Assembly: GCF_003234965.1 (NCBI RefSeq)
Contig: NZ_QKVK01000002.1
Span: 496,001 to 560,000 of the forward strand
DNA: 64,000 nucleotides
Direction of reading: 5' to 3'
DNA from: Aestuariivirga litoralis
Lineage (GTDB): Bacteria > Pseudomonadota > Alphaproteobacteria > Rhizobiales > Aestuariivirgaceae
In this document: in pieces, positions 16,295 through 25,542 of the stretch
How positions within the stretch are numbered: position 1 is the stretch's first letter
How the letters are laid out: the number at the start of each line of letters is the position of its first letter
Position numbers and translations under genes: made by a program
Notes under the pieces: model-generated
What the model was told of the DNA's origin: nothing
Seen by the model: the letters and a program-made list of their open reading frames with translations, nothing else
The model's database searches: none

Positions 16295-18400
16295 TCAGCC
16301 GGCGCCGGGCGGGCGGCGCGGCAGCACGCCCTTGGTGAGGAAGGTGCCGCCCTTCGGCGCACCCGGCTTCTGCCGCCCCTTGTGGCCCACGCGCTTGCCC
16401 TCGCCCTGCCCGCCGGTGCCCTTGGGCTGCCAGGCGGGCACCAGCTGGTGCTTGCCAGGCCCGATCAGGTCGGCCCGGCCCATCTCCTTCAGGGCCTCGC
16501 GAATGGTGGGCCAGTTCTCCGCATCGTGGTAGCGCAGGAAGGCCTTGTGCAGGCGGCGCTGCTTGAGGCCGCGCACCGTGTCCACGGGTTCGGAGACGCC
16601 GCGGCGCACCGGCTTCAGCGGGTTGAAGCCGGTGTGATACATCGCCGTCGACAGCGCCATGGGCGAGGGCAGATAGGTCTGCACCTGGTCGGCGCGATAG
16701 CCGTTCTTCTTCAGCCACAGGGCGAGGTTCATCATGTCCTCGTCGGTGGTGCCGGGATGCGCCGCGATGAAATAGGGGATGAGGAAATACTTCTTGCCCG
16801 CCTTCTTCACCGCCTCGTCGAACAGCTTCTTGAAGGCGTCATAGCTGCCGATGCCGGGCTTCATCATCTTGGAGAGCGGACCGTCCTCGGTGTGTTCCGG
16901 CGCGATCTTCAGGTAGCCGCCCACGTGATGCTCGACGAGCTCCTTCACGTATTCGGGGCTCTCGACGGCGAGGTCATAGCGCACGCCGGAGGCCACGTTC
17001 ACCTTCTTCACGCCGGGCACGGCGCGCACCTTGCGATAGAGCTGGATCAGCGGATCGTGGTTGGTGTCGAGGTTCTTGCAGATATCCGGATAGACGCAGG
17101 AGGGCCGGCGGCACAGGGCCTCGGTCTCGCGGTCCTTGCAGGCGATGCGATACATGTTGGCGGTGGGGCCGCCAATGTCGGAGATGACGCCGGTGAAGCC
17201 TTCCGTCCTGTCGCGGATGGTCTCGATCTCCTTGAGGATCGACTCCTCCGAGCGTGACTGGATGATGCGCCCCTCATGCTCGGTGATCGAGCAGAAGGAG
17301 CAGCCACCGAAGCAGCCGCGCATGATGGTCACCGAATGGCGGATCATCTCCCAGGCGGGGATCTTCTGGCCCTTGTAGATGGGGTGCGGGGCGCGCGCGT
17401 AAGGCAGGTCATAGACGCCATCCATCTCGGCCGTGGTGAGCGGAATGGGCGGCGGGGTGAGCCACAATTCCTTGTCGCCATGGCGCTGCACCAGCGGCAG
17501 GGCATTGCCGGGGTTTGCCTCCTTGTGCAGCACGCGCGAGGCGCGCGCATAGAGCTCCTTGTCGTCGGCCACCTGCTCGAAGGCGGGCATGCGGATGACG
17601 GTGGGCACATGCTGCATGTGCTTGCGGCGGATCCCTTCGTCCGGGCTGTCGATATCGTCGGCATGGGCCTCGAGGAAGCCCTCGGGCACGGCATCACGCA
17701 GGAAGGCCACGCCGCGCACGTCGCTGAAGTCCGACGTGATCCCGGACTTGGCGATGCGGTGCGCCACCTCGACCAGCGCCCGCTCGGCATTGCCATAGAG
17801 CAGGATATCAGCCTTGGCATCCATCAGGATCGAGCGGCGCACCTTGTCCGACCAGTAGTCGTAATGCGCGATGCGCCGCAGCGAGGCCTCGATGCCGCCG
17901 AGCACGATGGGCGCATCGGGGAAGGCCTCGCGGCAGCGCTGGGCATAGACGATCACCGCGCGGTCCGGCCGCCTGCCGCCCTCGCCGCCCGGCGTGTAGC
18001 TGTCATTGTGGCGGAGCCGCCGGTCGGAGGTGTAGCGGTTCACCATCGAGTCCATGTTGCCCGAGGTGACGCCGAAGAACAGGTTGGGCCGGCCGAGCGC
18101 CCTGAAGGCGGAGGCATCGCGCCATTCCGGCTGGGCGATGATGCCGACGCGGAAGCCCTGCGCCTCCAGCAATCGCGCCACCAGCGCCATGCCGAAGCTC
18201 GGGTGATCGATATAGGCATCGCCGGTGACCAGGATGACGTCACAGGAATCCCAGCCGAGCTCATCCATCTCGGCGCGCGACATGGGGAAGAAGGGTGCCG
18301 TGCCGAAGCGGTGCGCCCAGTATCTGCGATAGGAGAAGAGCGGCTTTGCAACCGGCATCGGGGCGGGCGCTGGGGCGGCAAGGAGCGTGGTCGTGGTCAT
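16295..18400 (-). CDS. ygiQ: YgiQ-family radical SAM protein
   Basis: This approximately 701-residue protein has the UPF0313/YgiQ layout: an N-terminal domain with [24 protein letters not shown], the radical SAM cluster motif [13 protein letters not shown] (C-x3-C-x2-C) in the middle, then [14 protein letters not shown] and [25 protein letters not shown]. The C-terminus is Lys/Gly/Pro-rich and disordered. The ATG at 18400 is preferred over an upstream in-frame GTG at 18430 because family members begin shortly before the [12 protein letters not shown] segment. The cellular reaction of YgiQ is not established. It is monocistronic. Confidence 0.9.
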   Translation of the reverse strand: MTTTTLLAAPAPAPMPVAKPLFSYRRYWAHRFGTAPFFPMSRAEMDELGWDSCDVILVTGDAYIDHPSFGMALVARLLEAQGFRVGIIAQPEWRDASAFRALGRPNLFFGVTSGNMDSMVNRYTSDRRLRHNDSYTPGGEGGRRPDRAVIVYAQRCREAFPDAPIVLGGIEASLRRIAHYDYWSDKVRRSILMDAKADILLYGNAERALVEVAHRIAKSGITSDFSDVRGVAFLRDAVPEGFLEAHADDIDSPDEGIRRKHMQHVPTVIRMPAFEQVADDKELYARASRVLHKEANPGNALPLVQRHGDKELWLTPPPIPLTTAEMDGVYDLPYARAPHPIYKGQKIPAWEMIRHSVTIMRGCFGGCSFCSITEHEGRIIQSRSEESILKEIETIRDRTEGFTGVISDIGGPTANMYRIACKDRETEALCRRPSCVYPDICKNLDTNHDPLIQLYRKVRAVPGVKKVNVASGVRYDLAVESPEYVKELVEHHVGGYLKIAPEHTEDGPLSKMMKPGIGSYDAFKKLFDEAVKKAGKKYFLIPYFIAAHPGTTDEDMMNLALWLKKNGYRADQVQTYLPSPMALSTAMYHTGFNPLKPVRRGVSEPVDTVRGLKQRRLHKAFLRYHDAENWPTIREALKEMGRADLIGPGKHQLVPAWQPKGTGGQGEGKRVGHKGRQKPGAPKGGTFLTKGVLPRRPPGAG

Positions 18401-18533
18401 GGGATCCGGCGGCTGACACGGAACGGGCACACAGGCCCGCGGCGCTCCGGTTCTGTCGGATTTGGCCCATCAGGTCAACATGGCGCGAACCCGGCCAGGA
18501 CCTTCCCGCAACCCCGGATCCACACGGCGTGGG

Positions 18534-18560
18534 GCGGCGGCCTCGCCAGGAGGCCGCCGC
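18534..18560. terminator. Hairpin between the Liv binding-protein gene and ygiQ
   Basis: A perfect 10-bp stem (18534-18543 with 18551-18560, arm GCGGCGGCCT) and 7-nt loop lie 13 bp beyond the minus-strand Liv binding-protein stop. This placement fits a transcription end for the gntR-to-livJ unit. Confidence 0.65.
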
Positions 18561-18572
18561 TCCCTGTTTCGG

Positions 18573-19835
18573 CTACTTCAAGGAGGCCTTGATCTGGCCG
18601 ACCTCGTGGGCGCTGATTTCGCCGGTGGTGGTCACCACGCCATCCTTGATCTTCCACAGGCGGAAGGGACCCGTGATGTCGCCATACTGGTCGAAGGCGA
18701 TGGGACCGATCACGCCTTCATACTTGATGGTCTTGCCGTCCTTGATGAGGGCAAGCGCCTTGGCGAACTCGTCCTTGCCGGCGTGGATGGGCGTGCCGTT
18801 GGGGTCGGTGACCTGCGGGATTGCGGCCTTGATGGCCGCCGCATCGCCCTTGCCGGCCTTGGCGGTGGCGAGCGCCACGATGGCCCCGGCGTCATAGGAG
18901 CGGTCGGCGGCCGGTGCATCGGGCTTGATGCCGCCGGAGAAGGCCGCGAAGTTGCCGTTGAAGTACTTGGTGGAGTCGGTTTCGGTGGTCCCCGACGACG
19001 TGCCGTAGGCGTCGTTGAGGTATTGCGCGCCGACGGCCTTGATGAAGTCCTCGGAGTTCATGCCGTCGTTGAGCAGGAACTTCTGCGGACCACCGGCCGA
19101 GATCCAGGCGCGCGCCACCGTGGCGCCGTCGACCGGATAGCTGACGAGATAGAGCGCTTCCGGATCGCCCGCCATCGCAGCGCTGGCTTCAGAGGCATAG
19201 CTCGACTGCTTCTCGTTGTACGGCGTGACCGAGGTGATGGTGCCGCCCAGCTTCTTGTAGGCATCCGAGAACTCGCGGACCATGTTCACGCCGAAGTCGT
19301 TGTTGACATGGACGATCGCGATCTTCTTGAGGCCCTGGTCGACCGCGTATTTGGCGGCCGCCGTGCCCTGCAGCGCATCCGACGTGATGGTGCGGAAGAA
19401 CACGCCATTGGTCTTGCCCTGGCGGCCGAGCTCGGTGAGCGTGGGCGAGGACGAGGCGGGCGAGACCTGCACCACGCCGGCAGGTGCCGTGACCGAGGTC
19501 AGCATCGGGATCGACATGGGCGAAATGATGCCGCCGATGATGACCGGCACCTTCTTGATGTTGACGAGCTGGGTCGCCTGGTCGACGGCGACGTTGCCCT
19601 GGGTCTGGCTGTCACGGGTGTCGGTGATGATCTTGCAGCCATTGACGCCGCCGGCGTCGTTGAAATCCCTGAAGGCCATTTCCACGGCCTTGGCCCCGGC
19701 CTGGCCATATTCGCCGGCGGGACCCGTGAGTTCGAGCACCAGGCCGATGGTGACGTCGCAGTCAGCGGCCTGCGCCGTGGAGGCGAGGCCGGCCGCGACG
19801 CCCAGCATGGTCGCGGCGAGGAACAGTTTCTTCAT
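18573..19835 (-). CDS. Branched-chain amino acid-type ABC transporter substrate-binding protein
   Basis: The 420-residue periplasmic protein has a signal peptide (MKKLFLAATMLGVAAGLASTAQA, cleavage after residue 23). Its Leu/Ile/Val-binding type I lobes include IGLVLELTGPAGEYGQAGAKAVEMAF, VPVIIGGIISPMSIPM (ligand loop) and FFRTITSDALQGTAAAKYA. It pairs with the LivG-F-H-M genes transcribed in the opposite direction from 22152. Such systems take up amino acids, aromatic acids or amides; linkage to tryptophan dioxygenase and an aryl-CoA ligase suggests an aromatic ligand (inference). Confidence 0.88.
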   Translation of the reverse strand: MKKLFLAATMLGVAAGLASTAQAADCDVTIGLVLELTGPAGEYGQAGAKAVEMAFRDFNDAGGVNGCKIITDTRDSQTQGNVAVDQATQLVNIKKVPVIIGGIISPMSIPMLTSVTAPAGVVQVSPASSSPTLTELGRQGKTNGVFFRTITSDALQGTAAAKYAVDQGLKKIAIVHVNNDFGVNMVREFSDAYKKLGGTITSVTPYNEKQSSYASEASAAMAGDPEALYLVSYPVDGATVARAWISAGGPQKFLLNDGMNSEDFIKAVGAQYLNDAYGTSSGTTETDSTKYFNGNFAAFSGGIKPDAPAADRSYDAGAIVALATAKAGKGDAAAIKAAIPQVTDPNGTPIHAGKDEFAKALALIKDGKTIKYEGVIGPIAFDQYGDITGPFRLWKIKDGVVTTTGEISAHEVGQIKASLK

Positions 19836-19885
19836 GAGTGTCTACCTTCCCTGTTGGAGTTTCTGTGTGTTGCCGTCGTCAAGAA

Positions 19886-20962
19886 TCATCGCGCCGTCTC
19901 CCGCGGCGCAGCGGTCTTTCCCTCGCTGTTGAGATTGTATTTCATGATCGAGCCGTGGCGGCCCGTCGCATCGCGCTCCAGCGCATAGACGTCGCCATCG
20001 AGGTCATTGAACCCAGCCTGCACCGCGTCGATCGCGGCGTGGTCCTCCGCCGTCAGCGCCAGCGAGGCGATGCGCAAGTTGGCGGCGAGGTGGCTGCGGT
20101 TGCGGGCGCCGACGATGACGGCCGAGACACCGGGGCGCGCCAGCATGGCGGCACTCGCCACCGTGGCGATGTCGGTGCCGTGGCGGCGGGCGATGGCATC
20201 CAGCACGCGCAGCAACTGCTGGAACAGGTCCCAGCCGCCGAGTTCGTCGATGATCAGCTTGTATTTCACCAGCGAGCGGTTCTCGAGCGGTGCTTGCGGC
20301 TCTGGCTGCCCCAGCCAGCGCTCGCCCAGGAAGCCACCCGCCACGGTGCCATAGCAGAAGATGGCGACGTCCTGCGCCTGGGCTGCGGCCACCAGCGTCT
20401 TCTCCGGCCGGCGGTCCAGCAGGGAATACTGCACCTGCATCGAGGACATGGGCACGCCCGCCTGGCGCATCGCCAGCAACTGCGCCGTGTCGAAATTGGT
20501 GCCACCCACCCGCCGGATCTTGCCGGCCTTTCGCAGTTCTTCCAGCCATTGTGCCGTTTCGATCCAGCGCTCGATGCCGACGTTCCACCAGTGGAACTGC
20601 ACCACGTCGAGGCGCTCCATGCGCAGGCGCTTCAGCGATGTGTCGATCACCTTCTCGACATAGGCCTTGTCGATGACCGGCAGCACGGCCAGATCCGGCA
20701 CGAACTTGGTATGAACGTGGATTTTGGCGAGCGCCTCCCGGCCCCGCAGGTCGGCATAGTGCTGGCGGAAGGTGCCGATCGCCTCCTCCACACCGGTATA
20801 GATATCGGCGCAGTCGAAGGTCGTGATCCCGGCATCGGCGAAGGCCACCATGTCGCCCACCGGATCATCGCTCACCGCCTGGCTGTGGCTCGCCGACAGT
20901 TGCCAGCCGCCGCGGATGACGCGCGAGATCTCATAACCGGGCTCGAGGGTGATGCGCTGCAC
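19886..20962 (-). CDS. Aldo/keto reductase (paralogue of the AKR domain at 25543)
   Basis: I placed the start at the GTG at 20962, which follows the stop of the preceding gene by 4 bp. This gives 358 residues. AKR catalytic elements are visible: FDCADIYTG (Asp and Tyr), VHTKFVP (Lys) and VVQFHWWNVG (His). Family knowledge: NAD(P)H-dependent reductases with a TIM barrel. FHWW, YGTVAGGFLGERWLGQPEP and a GGWD-F segment align closely with the AKR domain at 25543-27006. It lies in a gntR - TIGR04076 - AKR - livJ unit. The substrate is unknown. Confidence 0.85.
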   Translation of the reverse strand: MQRITLEPGYEISRVIRGGWQLSASHSQAVSDDPVGDMVAFADAGITTFDCADIYTGVEEAIGTFRQHYADLRGREALAKIHVHTKFVPDLAVLPVIDKAYVEKVIDTSLKRLRMERLDVVQFHWWNVGIERWIETAQWLEELRKAGKIRRVGGTNFDTAQLLAMRQAGVPMSSMQVQYSLLDRRPEKTLVAAAQAQDVAIFCYGTVAGGFLGERWLGQPEPQAPLENRSLVKYKLIIDELGGWDLFQQLLRVLDAIARRHGTDIATVASAAMLARPGVSAVIVGARNRSHLAANLRIASLALTAEDHAAIDAVQAGFNDLDGDVYALERDATGRHGSIMKYNLNSEGKTAAPRETAR

Positions 20963-20966
20963 GGTT

Positions 20967-21314
20967 TCAATCCTTGGGCAAGGGCACGGCGGTGGTCTGG
21001 GCATGGCTGAAGCGCCGGAGCCCGGTCCGCGTGATCCGGAAGCGGGTGGAGCAATTGGGGTCGGGGCAGGCGACCTCGGCATCGCTCGTCATCCAGTCGT
21101 TCCTGTGGGTCGGGCGCTGCTTGGCCGGCAGCAATGGCAGCAGAGCTGCGAGCGAATAGATCGAGAAGCCCTGCCCCGGCGGGAAATGGATCATTTCACC
21201 GCGCATCTCGAAGTAATCGCCAGGCTTGGCGCCGCAGTAGATCGGGCCGCCGGGAGGCGCCGTCACCTCCACCCGCAGGTCATAGAGTTCGAAGCCGTCG
21301 TCAGTGTCAGCCAT
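20967..21314 (-). CDS. TIGR04076-like small protein
   Basis: This 115-residue protein starts at the ATG at 21314, overlapping the GntR gene end by 8 bp. It matches the layout of the TIGR04076 family: an N-terminal strand region (YDLRVEVTAPPGGPIYCGAKPGDYFE), a central FPPGQGFSIYSLAALLPLLPAKQR, and a C-terminal CPDPNC near a basic region. CG at residues 38-39 and the C-x4-C pair could bind metal. No function is established. Its place between a regulator and an aldo/keto reductase suggests a catabolic accessory role. Confidence 0.7.
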   Translation of the reverse strand: MADTDDGFELYDLRVEVTAPPGGPIYCGAKPGDYFEMRGEMIHFPPGQGFSIYSLAALLPLLPAKQRPTHRNDWMTSDAEVACPDPNCSTRFRITRTGLRRFSHAQTTAVPLPKD

Positions 21315-22053
21315 GATGCCTTGCCCTGGCGTCTGCCTCGTCCGCATCGAGCTTGTTGCGGAGCAGGCTGAACGCCCGTGTGATGTCGCGCGTCAGCGCC
21401 GCGATGGCGCCCGTCGCGTCGCGCTTCTCCAGCGCGGTGATGAGTTCCCAGTGATGGTGCGTGCCGGCAGGATCGTTCGTCTCGTCGTGGAGGAAGGCGG
21501 CGGCATGCACATAGGGCCCGGACTGCAGCCACAGGCTCTCGATCATCGGCTGCAGCACAGGCGAGGCGGCGGCGCGGTAGATGTGGTCGTGGAAGGCGTG
21601 GTTCAGCTCGGTTGCGTGGCGGATATTGTTCTCGTTCCGCTCCGTGAAGGCGGCCTCGCATTGCCGGGTCAGGTGCCTGAGGCGGACGAAGTCAGCCTCA
21701 TTCAGGTGCGCCATGGCGCGCGCGGTCACCTCGCCCTCGATCAGCACCCGGGCACGCGCCAGGTCGTCGAGCTTCTCGCGCGTGATGACGGGGACACGCA
21801 CCGTCCGGTTCGGAAGCGCTTCCAGCGCCTGTTCGGAAATCAGCCGGGCCAACGCCTCGCGCACCGGCATGGTGGAGGTGTTGAGCTTTTCGGCCAGGTC
21901 CTGGATGCGCAGCATCTGCCCTGACACGAAGACACCATGGATGAGCGAGCGGCGGAGCTCGGCATAAACCCGGTCATGCAGCGTTTCGCGGCGCACTGGC
22001 GTGATCCCGCCCCTGCCTGCGCGTGCCGCCTGTGACCCGTTGCCGTCCGGCAT
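21307..22053 (-). CDS. GntR-family regulator, FadR/FCD type
   Basis: Starting at the ATG at 22053 behind GGGAGAGAG, this is a 248-residue protein. The N-terminal winged helix is RVYAELRRSLIHGVFVSGQMLRIQDLAEKLNTSTMPVREALARL, the GntR signature. The C-terminal helical FCD domain carries the metal-ligand pattern RVLIEGEVTARA, ELNHAFHDHIYRAA and H-WELITALEKRD. FCD regulators bind carboxylic acids with a metal and usually repress. It heads the unit containing the AKR and livJ and is divergent from livG, so it probably controls both; a TTTGATCAAA palindrome lies in the gap. Confidence 0.88.
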   Translation of the reverse strand: MPDGNGSQAARAGRGGITPVRRETLHDRVYAELRRSLIHGVFVSGQMLRIQDLAEKLNTSTMPVREALARLISEQALEALPNRTVRVPVITREKLDDLARARVLIEGEVTARAMAHLNEADFVRLRHLTRQCEAAFTERNENNIRHATELNHAFHDHIYRAAASPVLQPMIESLWLQSGPYVHAAAFLHDETNDPAGTHHHWELITALEKRDATGAIAALTRDITRAFSLLRNKLDADEADARARHHG

Positions 22054-22113
22054 CTCTCTCCCTTCAGGACCTCTTCCGGCTTGCGCCGGGCGCGGGCCTC
22101 CCATAGAGATATC

Positions 22114-22123
22114 TTTGATCAAA
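22114..22123. promoter_or_regulatory. Palindrome TTTGATCAAA, candidate GntR operator
   Basis: A perfect 10-bp palindrome lies in the 98-bp gap between the divergent gntR and livG starts, in an AT-rich stretch. Position and symmetry suit autoregulation plus control of the Liv operon. No second copy was seen in the gap. Confidence 0.45.
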
Positions 22124-22151
22124 CATCAGCCGTCCGCAAGAGAGATTCCGG

Positions 22152-22940
22152 ATGACCGGCACCGCAGCCCACCCAACTGACGCGCTCCTCGCGGCGAAGG
22201 AGGTCGTCATGCATTTCGGTGGCATGCGGGCGGTGGACGGCATGTCGCTGGAGCTCAGGCGCGGCGAAATCCTGGGGCTCATCGGGCCCAATGGCGCCGG
22301 CAAGACCACCATGTTCAACCTCATCGCCGGCAGCCTGAGGCCGTCCGCGGGCCAGATCCTCGCGGGCGGCGCCGACATCACGCGCGAGGCGCCCGAGCGG
22401 CGCATCGGGCGCGGCATCGGCCGCACCTTCCAGATCCCCCGCCCCTTTGCCGAGATGACCGTGCTGGAGAATGTGCTGACCGGCGCGCAGCACCAGACCG
22501 GCGAGAACATGCTCGCCAACTTCCTGCAGCCCGGCAGGGTATCCAGGGAGGAACACGCGGCGGTGGACAAGGCGCAGGGTCTTCTCGACTTCCTCACCCT
22601 GTCGCACCTCGCCAATGAGCCGGCCCGTGTGCTTTCCGGCGGCCAGCGCAAACTGCTTGAACTGGCACGCGTGCTGATGGCGGACCCGAAGGTGATCCTG
22701 CTCGACGAGCCCGCGGCGGGCGTGAACCCCGCCCTCCTCGAATTCATCATCGCCCGTATCCTCGATCTCAATGCGCGCGGCACGACGATCCTGCTCATCG
22801 AGCACAACATGGACATGGTGGCCCGGCTCTGCGGCCGCATCATCGTCATGGCGCAGGGCAAGCTGCTGCGCGAGGGCAAGCCCGACGAGGTGGCGCGCGA
22901 CCCGGCGGTGATCGAGGCCTATCTCGGGGTTGCCGCATGA
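22152..22940 (+). CDS. livG: Branched-chain amino acid-type ABC transporter ATP-binding protein
   Basis: The 262-residue ATPase has Walker A GPNGAGKTT, the LivG-typical IGRTFQIPRPFAEMTVLENVL, signature LSGGQRK, Walker B VILLDEPAAGVNP and switch His in LIEHNMDMV. It works with LivF on the LivH-LivM channel. Its stop overlaps the livF start by 4 bp (ATGA), as in most Liv operons. Confidence 0.92.
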   Translation: MTGTAAHPTDALLAAKEVVMHFGGMRAVDGMSLELRRGEILGLIGPNGAGKTTMFNLIAGSLRPSAGQILAGGADITREAPERRIGRGIGRTFQIPRPFAEMTVLENVLTGAQHQTGENMLANFLQPGRVSREEHAAVDKAQGLLDFLTLSHLANEPARVLSGGQRKLLELARVLMADPKVILLDEPAAGVNPALLEFIIARILDLNARGTTILLIEHNMDMVARLCGRIIVMAQGKLLREGKPDEVARDPAVIEAYLGVAA

Positions 22941-23674
22941 GCGAGGGAACCGCCCTCTCGACGCGCGGGCTGATCGCCGGCTACGAGCGCGACCTTCCCA
23001 TCGTGCGCGGCATCGACTTCGATGCGAAGCCAGGCGAGCTGGTGGTCGTGCTGGGCCCCAATGGTGCGGGCAAGTCAACCTTCGTAAAGGCCATAGCCGG
23101 CACCGTGCCGGTGTTCGCGGGGCGCGTGGCGCTTGGAAATGACAACGTCACCCAGCTACCGGCTCACGACAAGATCAGGCGCGGCCTCGCCTTCGTTCCG
23201 CAAACCGAGAACATCTTCGCCACGCTTACGATCCTCGAAAACCTCGAACTGGCGGCCGACATCCTGCCGCGCCACCTCAGACGGCAGCGGATCGCATCTG
23301 TCGAGGCCATGTTCCCCGATCTCGCCAGACGCCCGGCACTCCGGGCCGGTCAGCTGTCGGGCGGCCAGCGCCAGATGCTGGCGGTGGCCCGGGCGCTGAT
23401 CGTCGACCCGAAGGTGCTGATCCTCGACGAACCCTCGGCGGGCCTGTCGCCCCGCATCGTGGGCGAAGTCTTTTCCAGCCTCGCGCGCATCAACCAGTCC
23501 GGCGTGACCATCATCCTGGTGGAGCAGAACGTGAAGGCCGCGCTCGCCGTCGCTCATCGCGGCGTGGTGCTGGTCGAAGGCCAGCTTCGCCATGAGGGCC
23601 CCGCCGCGACGCTGGCACATGACCCGATCATCGCCGAGCTCTATCTCGGCGTCGCCCCGGCACTGCCCGCATGA
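22937..23674 (+). CDS. livF: Branched-chain amino acid-type ABC transporter ATP-binding protein
   Basis: The 245-residue ATPase has Walker A GPNGAGKST, RGLAFVPQTENIFATLTILENLE, signature LSGGQRQ, Walker B VLILDEPSAGLSP and the LivF-typical LVEQNVKAALAVAHRGVVLVEGQL. It overlaps livG and livH by ATGA junctions on both sides. Confidence 0.92.
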   Translation: MSEGTALSTRGLIAGYERDLPIVRGIDFDAKPGELVVVLGPNGAGKSTFVKAIAGTVPVFAGRVALGNDNVTQLPAHDKIRRGLAFVPQTENIFATLTILENLELAADILPRHLRRQRIASVEAMFPDLARRPALRAGQLSGGQRQMLAVARALIVDPKVLILDEPSAGLSPRIVGEVFSSLARINQSGVTIILVEQNVKAALAVAHRGVVLVEGQLRHEGPAATLAHDPIIAELYLGVAPALPA

Positions 23675-24582
23675 TCGCGCAGGCGCTGATGGACGGGCTC
23701 ATCGCCGGCACCATGATCGGGCTCGGCGCCATCGGCATCACGCTGACCTATTCGATCCTGCGCTTCGCCAATTTCGCCCATGGCGAGCTCATCAGCTGGG
23801 GCGCCTATGCGGCGCTCGGAGTGAGCGGCGCGCTGGCCACCGCCTATGCCCCGCTCGCCGCCCCCATTGGCCCCTTTTCCTTCGGCTGGTCGCTGCCCAT
23901 CGGCCTCGTCGCCTCAATGGTGCTGACGGGGCTTCTGGCACTGCTCGTCGATGTGTTGCTGTTCGGCAGGCTGAGGGCGCGCAAGAGCGCGGTCATCATC
24001 CTGGTGATGGCAGGATTCGGCGCGGCATTGACGCTCCGAAGCCTGCTGGAATTCCTCTTCACCTCCAAGCCGGCCTATTTCACCGACGCGCTGCAGATCG
24101 CCATGAAGCTGGCGCCCGGCGTGCGCGCCACGCCGGACCAGCTGCTGTCGCTTGGCGTGTCCGCGCTGCTGGTCTTTGCCGTCCACCTGCTGCTCACCCG
24201 CACCGCCATCGGCCGCGCCATGCGGGCGGTGAGCGAAAACCAGCAACTCGCGGCACTTGCAGGCGTCGACGTGCGCCAGACCATCCGCATCGTATGGCTG
24301 CTGGGTGCGGCCCTCGCCGCCGTGGCGGGCGTGATGGCGGGGCTTCTCGTGCAGATCCGCCCGCACATGGGGCATGACCTGCTGCTGCCGCTCTTCGCGG
24401 CCGCCATACTGGGCGGCATCGGCAGCGTGCCGGGCGCCATGCTGGGCGGCCTCATCGTCGGGCTGGCGGAGGCGCTGTCGGTTCAGGTCATCGGCGCCGA
24501 ATGGCGGGCCGCGGTGGCCTTCGTCATTCTTGTCGCCGTGCTGCTGTTGAGGCCGCGGGGCCTGTTCGGGAGCGCGGCATGA
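23671..24582 (+). CDS. livH: Branched-chain amino acid-type ABC transporter permease
   Basis: The 303-residue inner-membrane protein has LivH features: LMDGLIAGTMIGLGAIGITLTYSILRFANFAHGEL at the N-terminus, RTAIGRAMRAVSENQQLAALAGVDV as the ATPase coupling loop, and LLPLFAAAILGGIGSVPGAMLGGLIVGL. Roughly eight membrane segments are visible. It forms the channel with LivM, whose start overlaps by 4 bp. Confidence 0.92.
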   Translation: MIAQALMDGLIAGTMIGLGAIGITLTYSILRFANFAHGELISWGAYAALGVSGALATAYAPLAAPIGPFSFGWSLPIGLVASMVLTGLLALLVDVLLFGRLRARKSAVIILVMAGFGAALTLRSLLEFLFTSKPAYFTDALQIAMKLAPGVRATPDQLLSLGVSALLVFAVHLLLTRTAIGRAMRAVSENQQLAALAGVDVRQTIRIVWLLGAALAAVAGVMAGLLVQIRPHMGHDLLLPLFAAAILGGIGSVPGAMLGGLIVGLAEALSVQVIGAEWRAAVAFVILVAVLLLRPRGLFGSAA

Positions 24583-25541
24583 TCGAGCTCCTCTCCTATG
24601 GCGCCTTCTTCCTCACCGTGGCGCTGACCTATGCCATCATCTGCCTCGGCCTCAATGTGCAGTGGGGACAGACGGGACTTTTCAATGTCGGCGTCGCGGG
24701 CTTCGTGGCCATGGGCGCCTATACGTCCGCGCTGCTGACGACCCCGGAGGATCCTGTCCGCTTCGGCGGCTTCGACCTGCCCATCGCCGTCGGCTGGCTG
24801 GGCGCTGCCCTGATGGCGGGACTGCTCTCGGTGCTGGTCGGCCTCCTCACCATCAGGCTCCGCGCCGACTATCTCGCCATTGCCACCTTCGGTGTCGCGG
24901 TGGTGATGCAGCTCTGCGCGCTGAACCTCGAACCGCTGACCGGCGGCCCCTTCGGCATCGGCTTCATTCCCCGGCCCTTCGGCTGGATGGCGGAGGACCG
25001 GCTCACCTTCGGCCTTCTCAACCTCGGCCTCGTGGTGTTGACCACACTCGGCGTCTACCTCGCCCTCGAACGCCTTCTGAGAAGCCCCTGGGGGCGCGTA
25101 TTGCGGGCCATCCGCGAGGATGAACAGGCAGCCCTTGCACTGGGCAAGAATGCCTTTGCCTTCCGGCTGCAGGCCTTCGCCGTCGGGGGGGCCATCATGG
25201 GTCTCGCAGGCGCGGTTCAGGCTCATTTCATCGGCTTCATCGCGCCGGAGAACTATGTGCCCATGCTCACCTTCCAGGTCTGGGCCATGCTGATCGTCGG
25301 CGGCTCCGGCAACAACAAGGGTGCCGTGCTGGGCGCGGTACTGGTGTGGGCCGTCTGGGCGGCCACCGCCGCGCTCATCTCCGCCGTCGTGCCGCCCGAA
25401 CTGCAGGCGCGTGCCGCCGCCCTGCAGATCGTGATGATCGGCCTTGCCATCTGCATCATGCTGCTGGTGCGCCCGCGCGGCATTCTGGGAGAGGTGCGCA
25501 CCGTCTCCCGCCACGTCCACGAAGCCTCAGGGAAGAAGTGA
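24579..25541 (+). CDS. livM: Branched-chain amino acid-type ABC transporter permease
   Basis: This 320-residue permease starts at the ATG at 24579 within the livH stop (ATGA). LivM landmarks are CLGLNVQWGQTGLFNVGVAGFVAMGAY, RLRADYLAIATFGVAVV and the coupling loop PWGRVLRAIREDEQAALALGKNAFAFRLQAF. The C-terminal helix ends with RPRGILGEVR. It completes a full Liv system with the binding protein encoded divergently at 18573. Confidence 0.92.
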   Translation: MIELLSYGAFFLTVALTYAIICLGLNVQWGQTGLFNVGVAGFVAMGAYTSALLTTPEDPVRFGGFDLPIAVGWLGAALMAGLLSVLVGLLTIRLRADYLAIATFGVAVVMQLCALNLEPLTGGPFGIGFIPRPFGWMAEDRLTFGLLNLGLVVLTTLGVYLALERLLRSPWGRVLRAIREDEQAALALGKNAFAFRLQAFAVGGAIMGLAGAVQAHFIGFIAPENYVPMLTFQVWAMLIVGGSGNNKGAVLGAVLVWAVWAATAALISAVVPPELQARAAALQIVMIGLAICIMLLVRPRGILGEVRTVSRHVHEASGKK

Positions 25542-25542
25542 C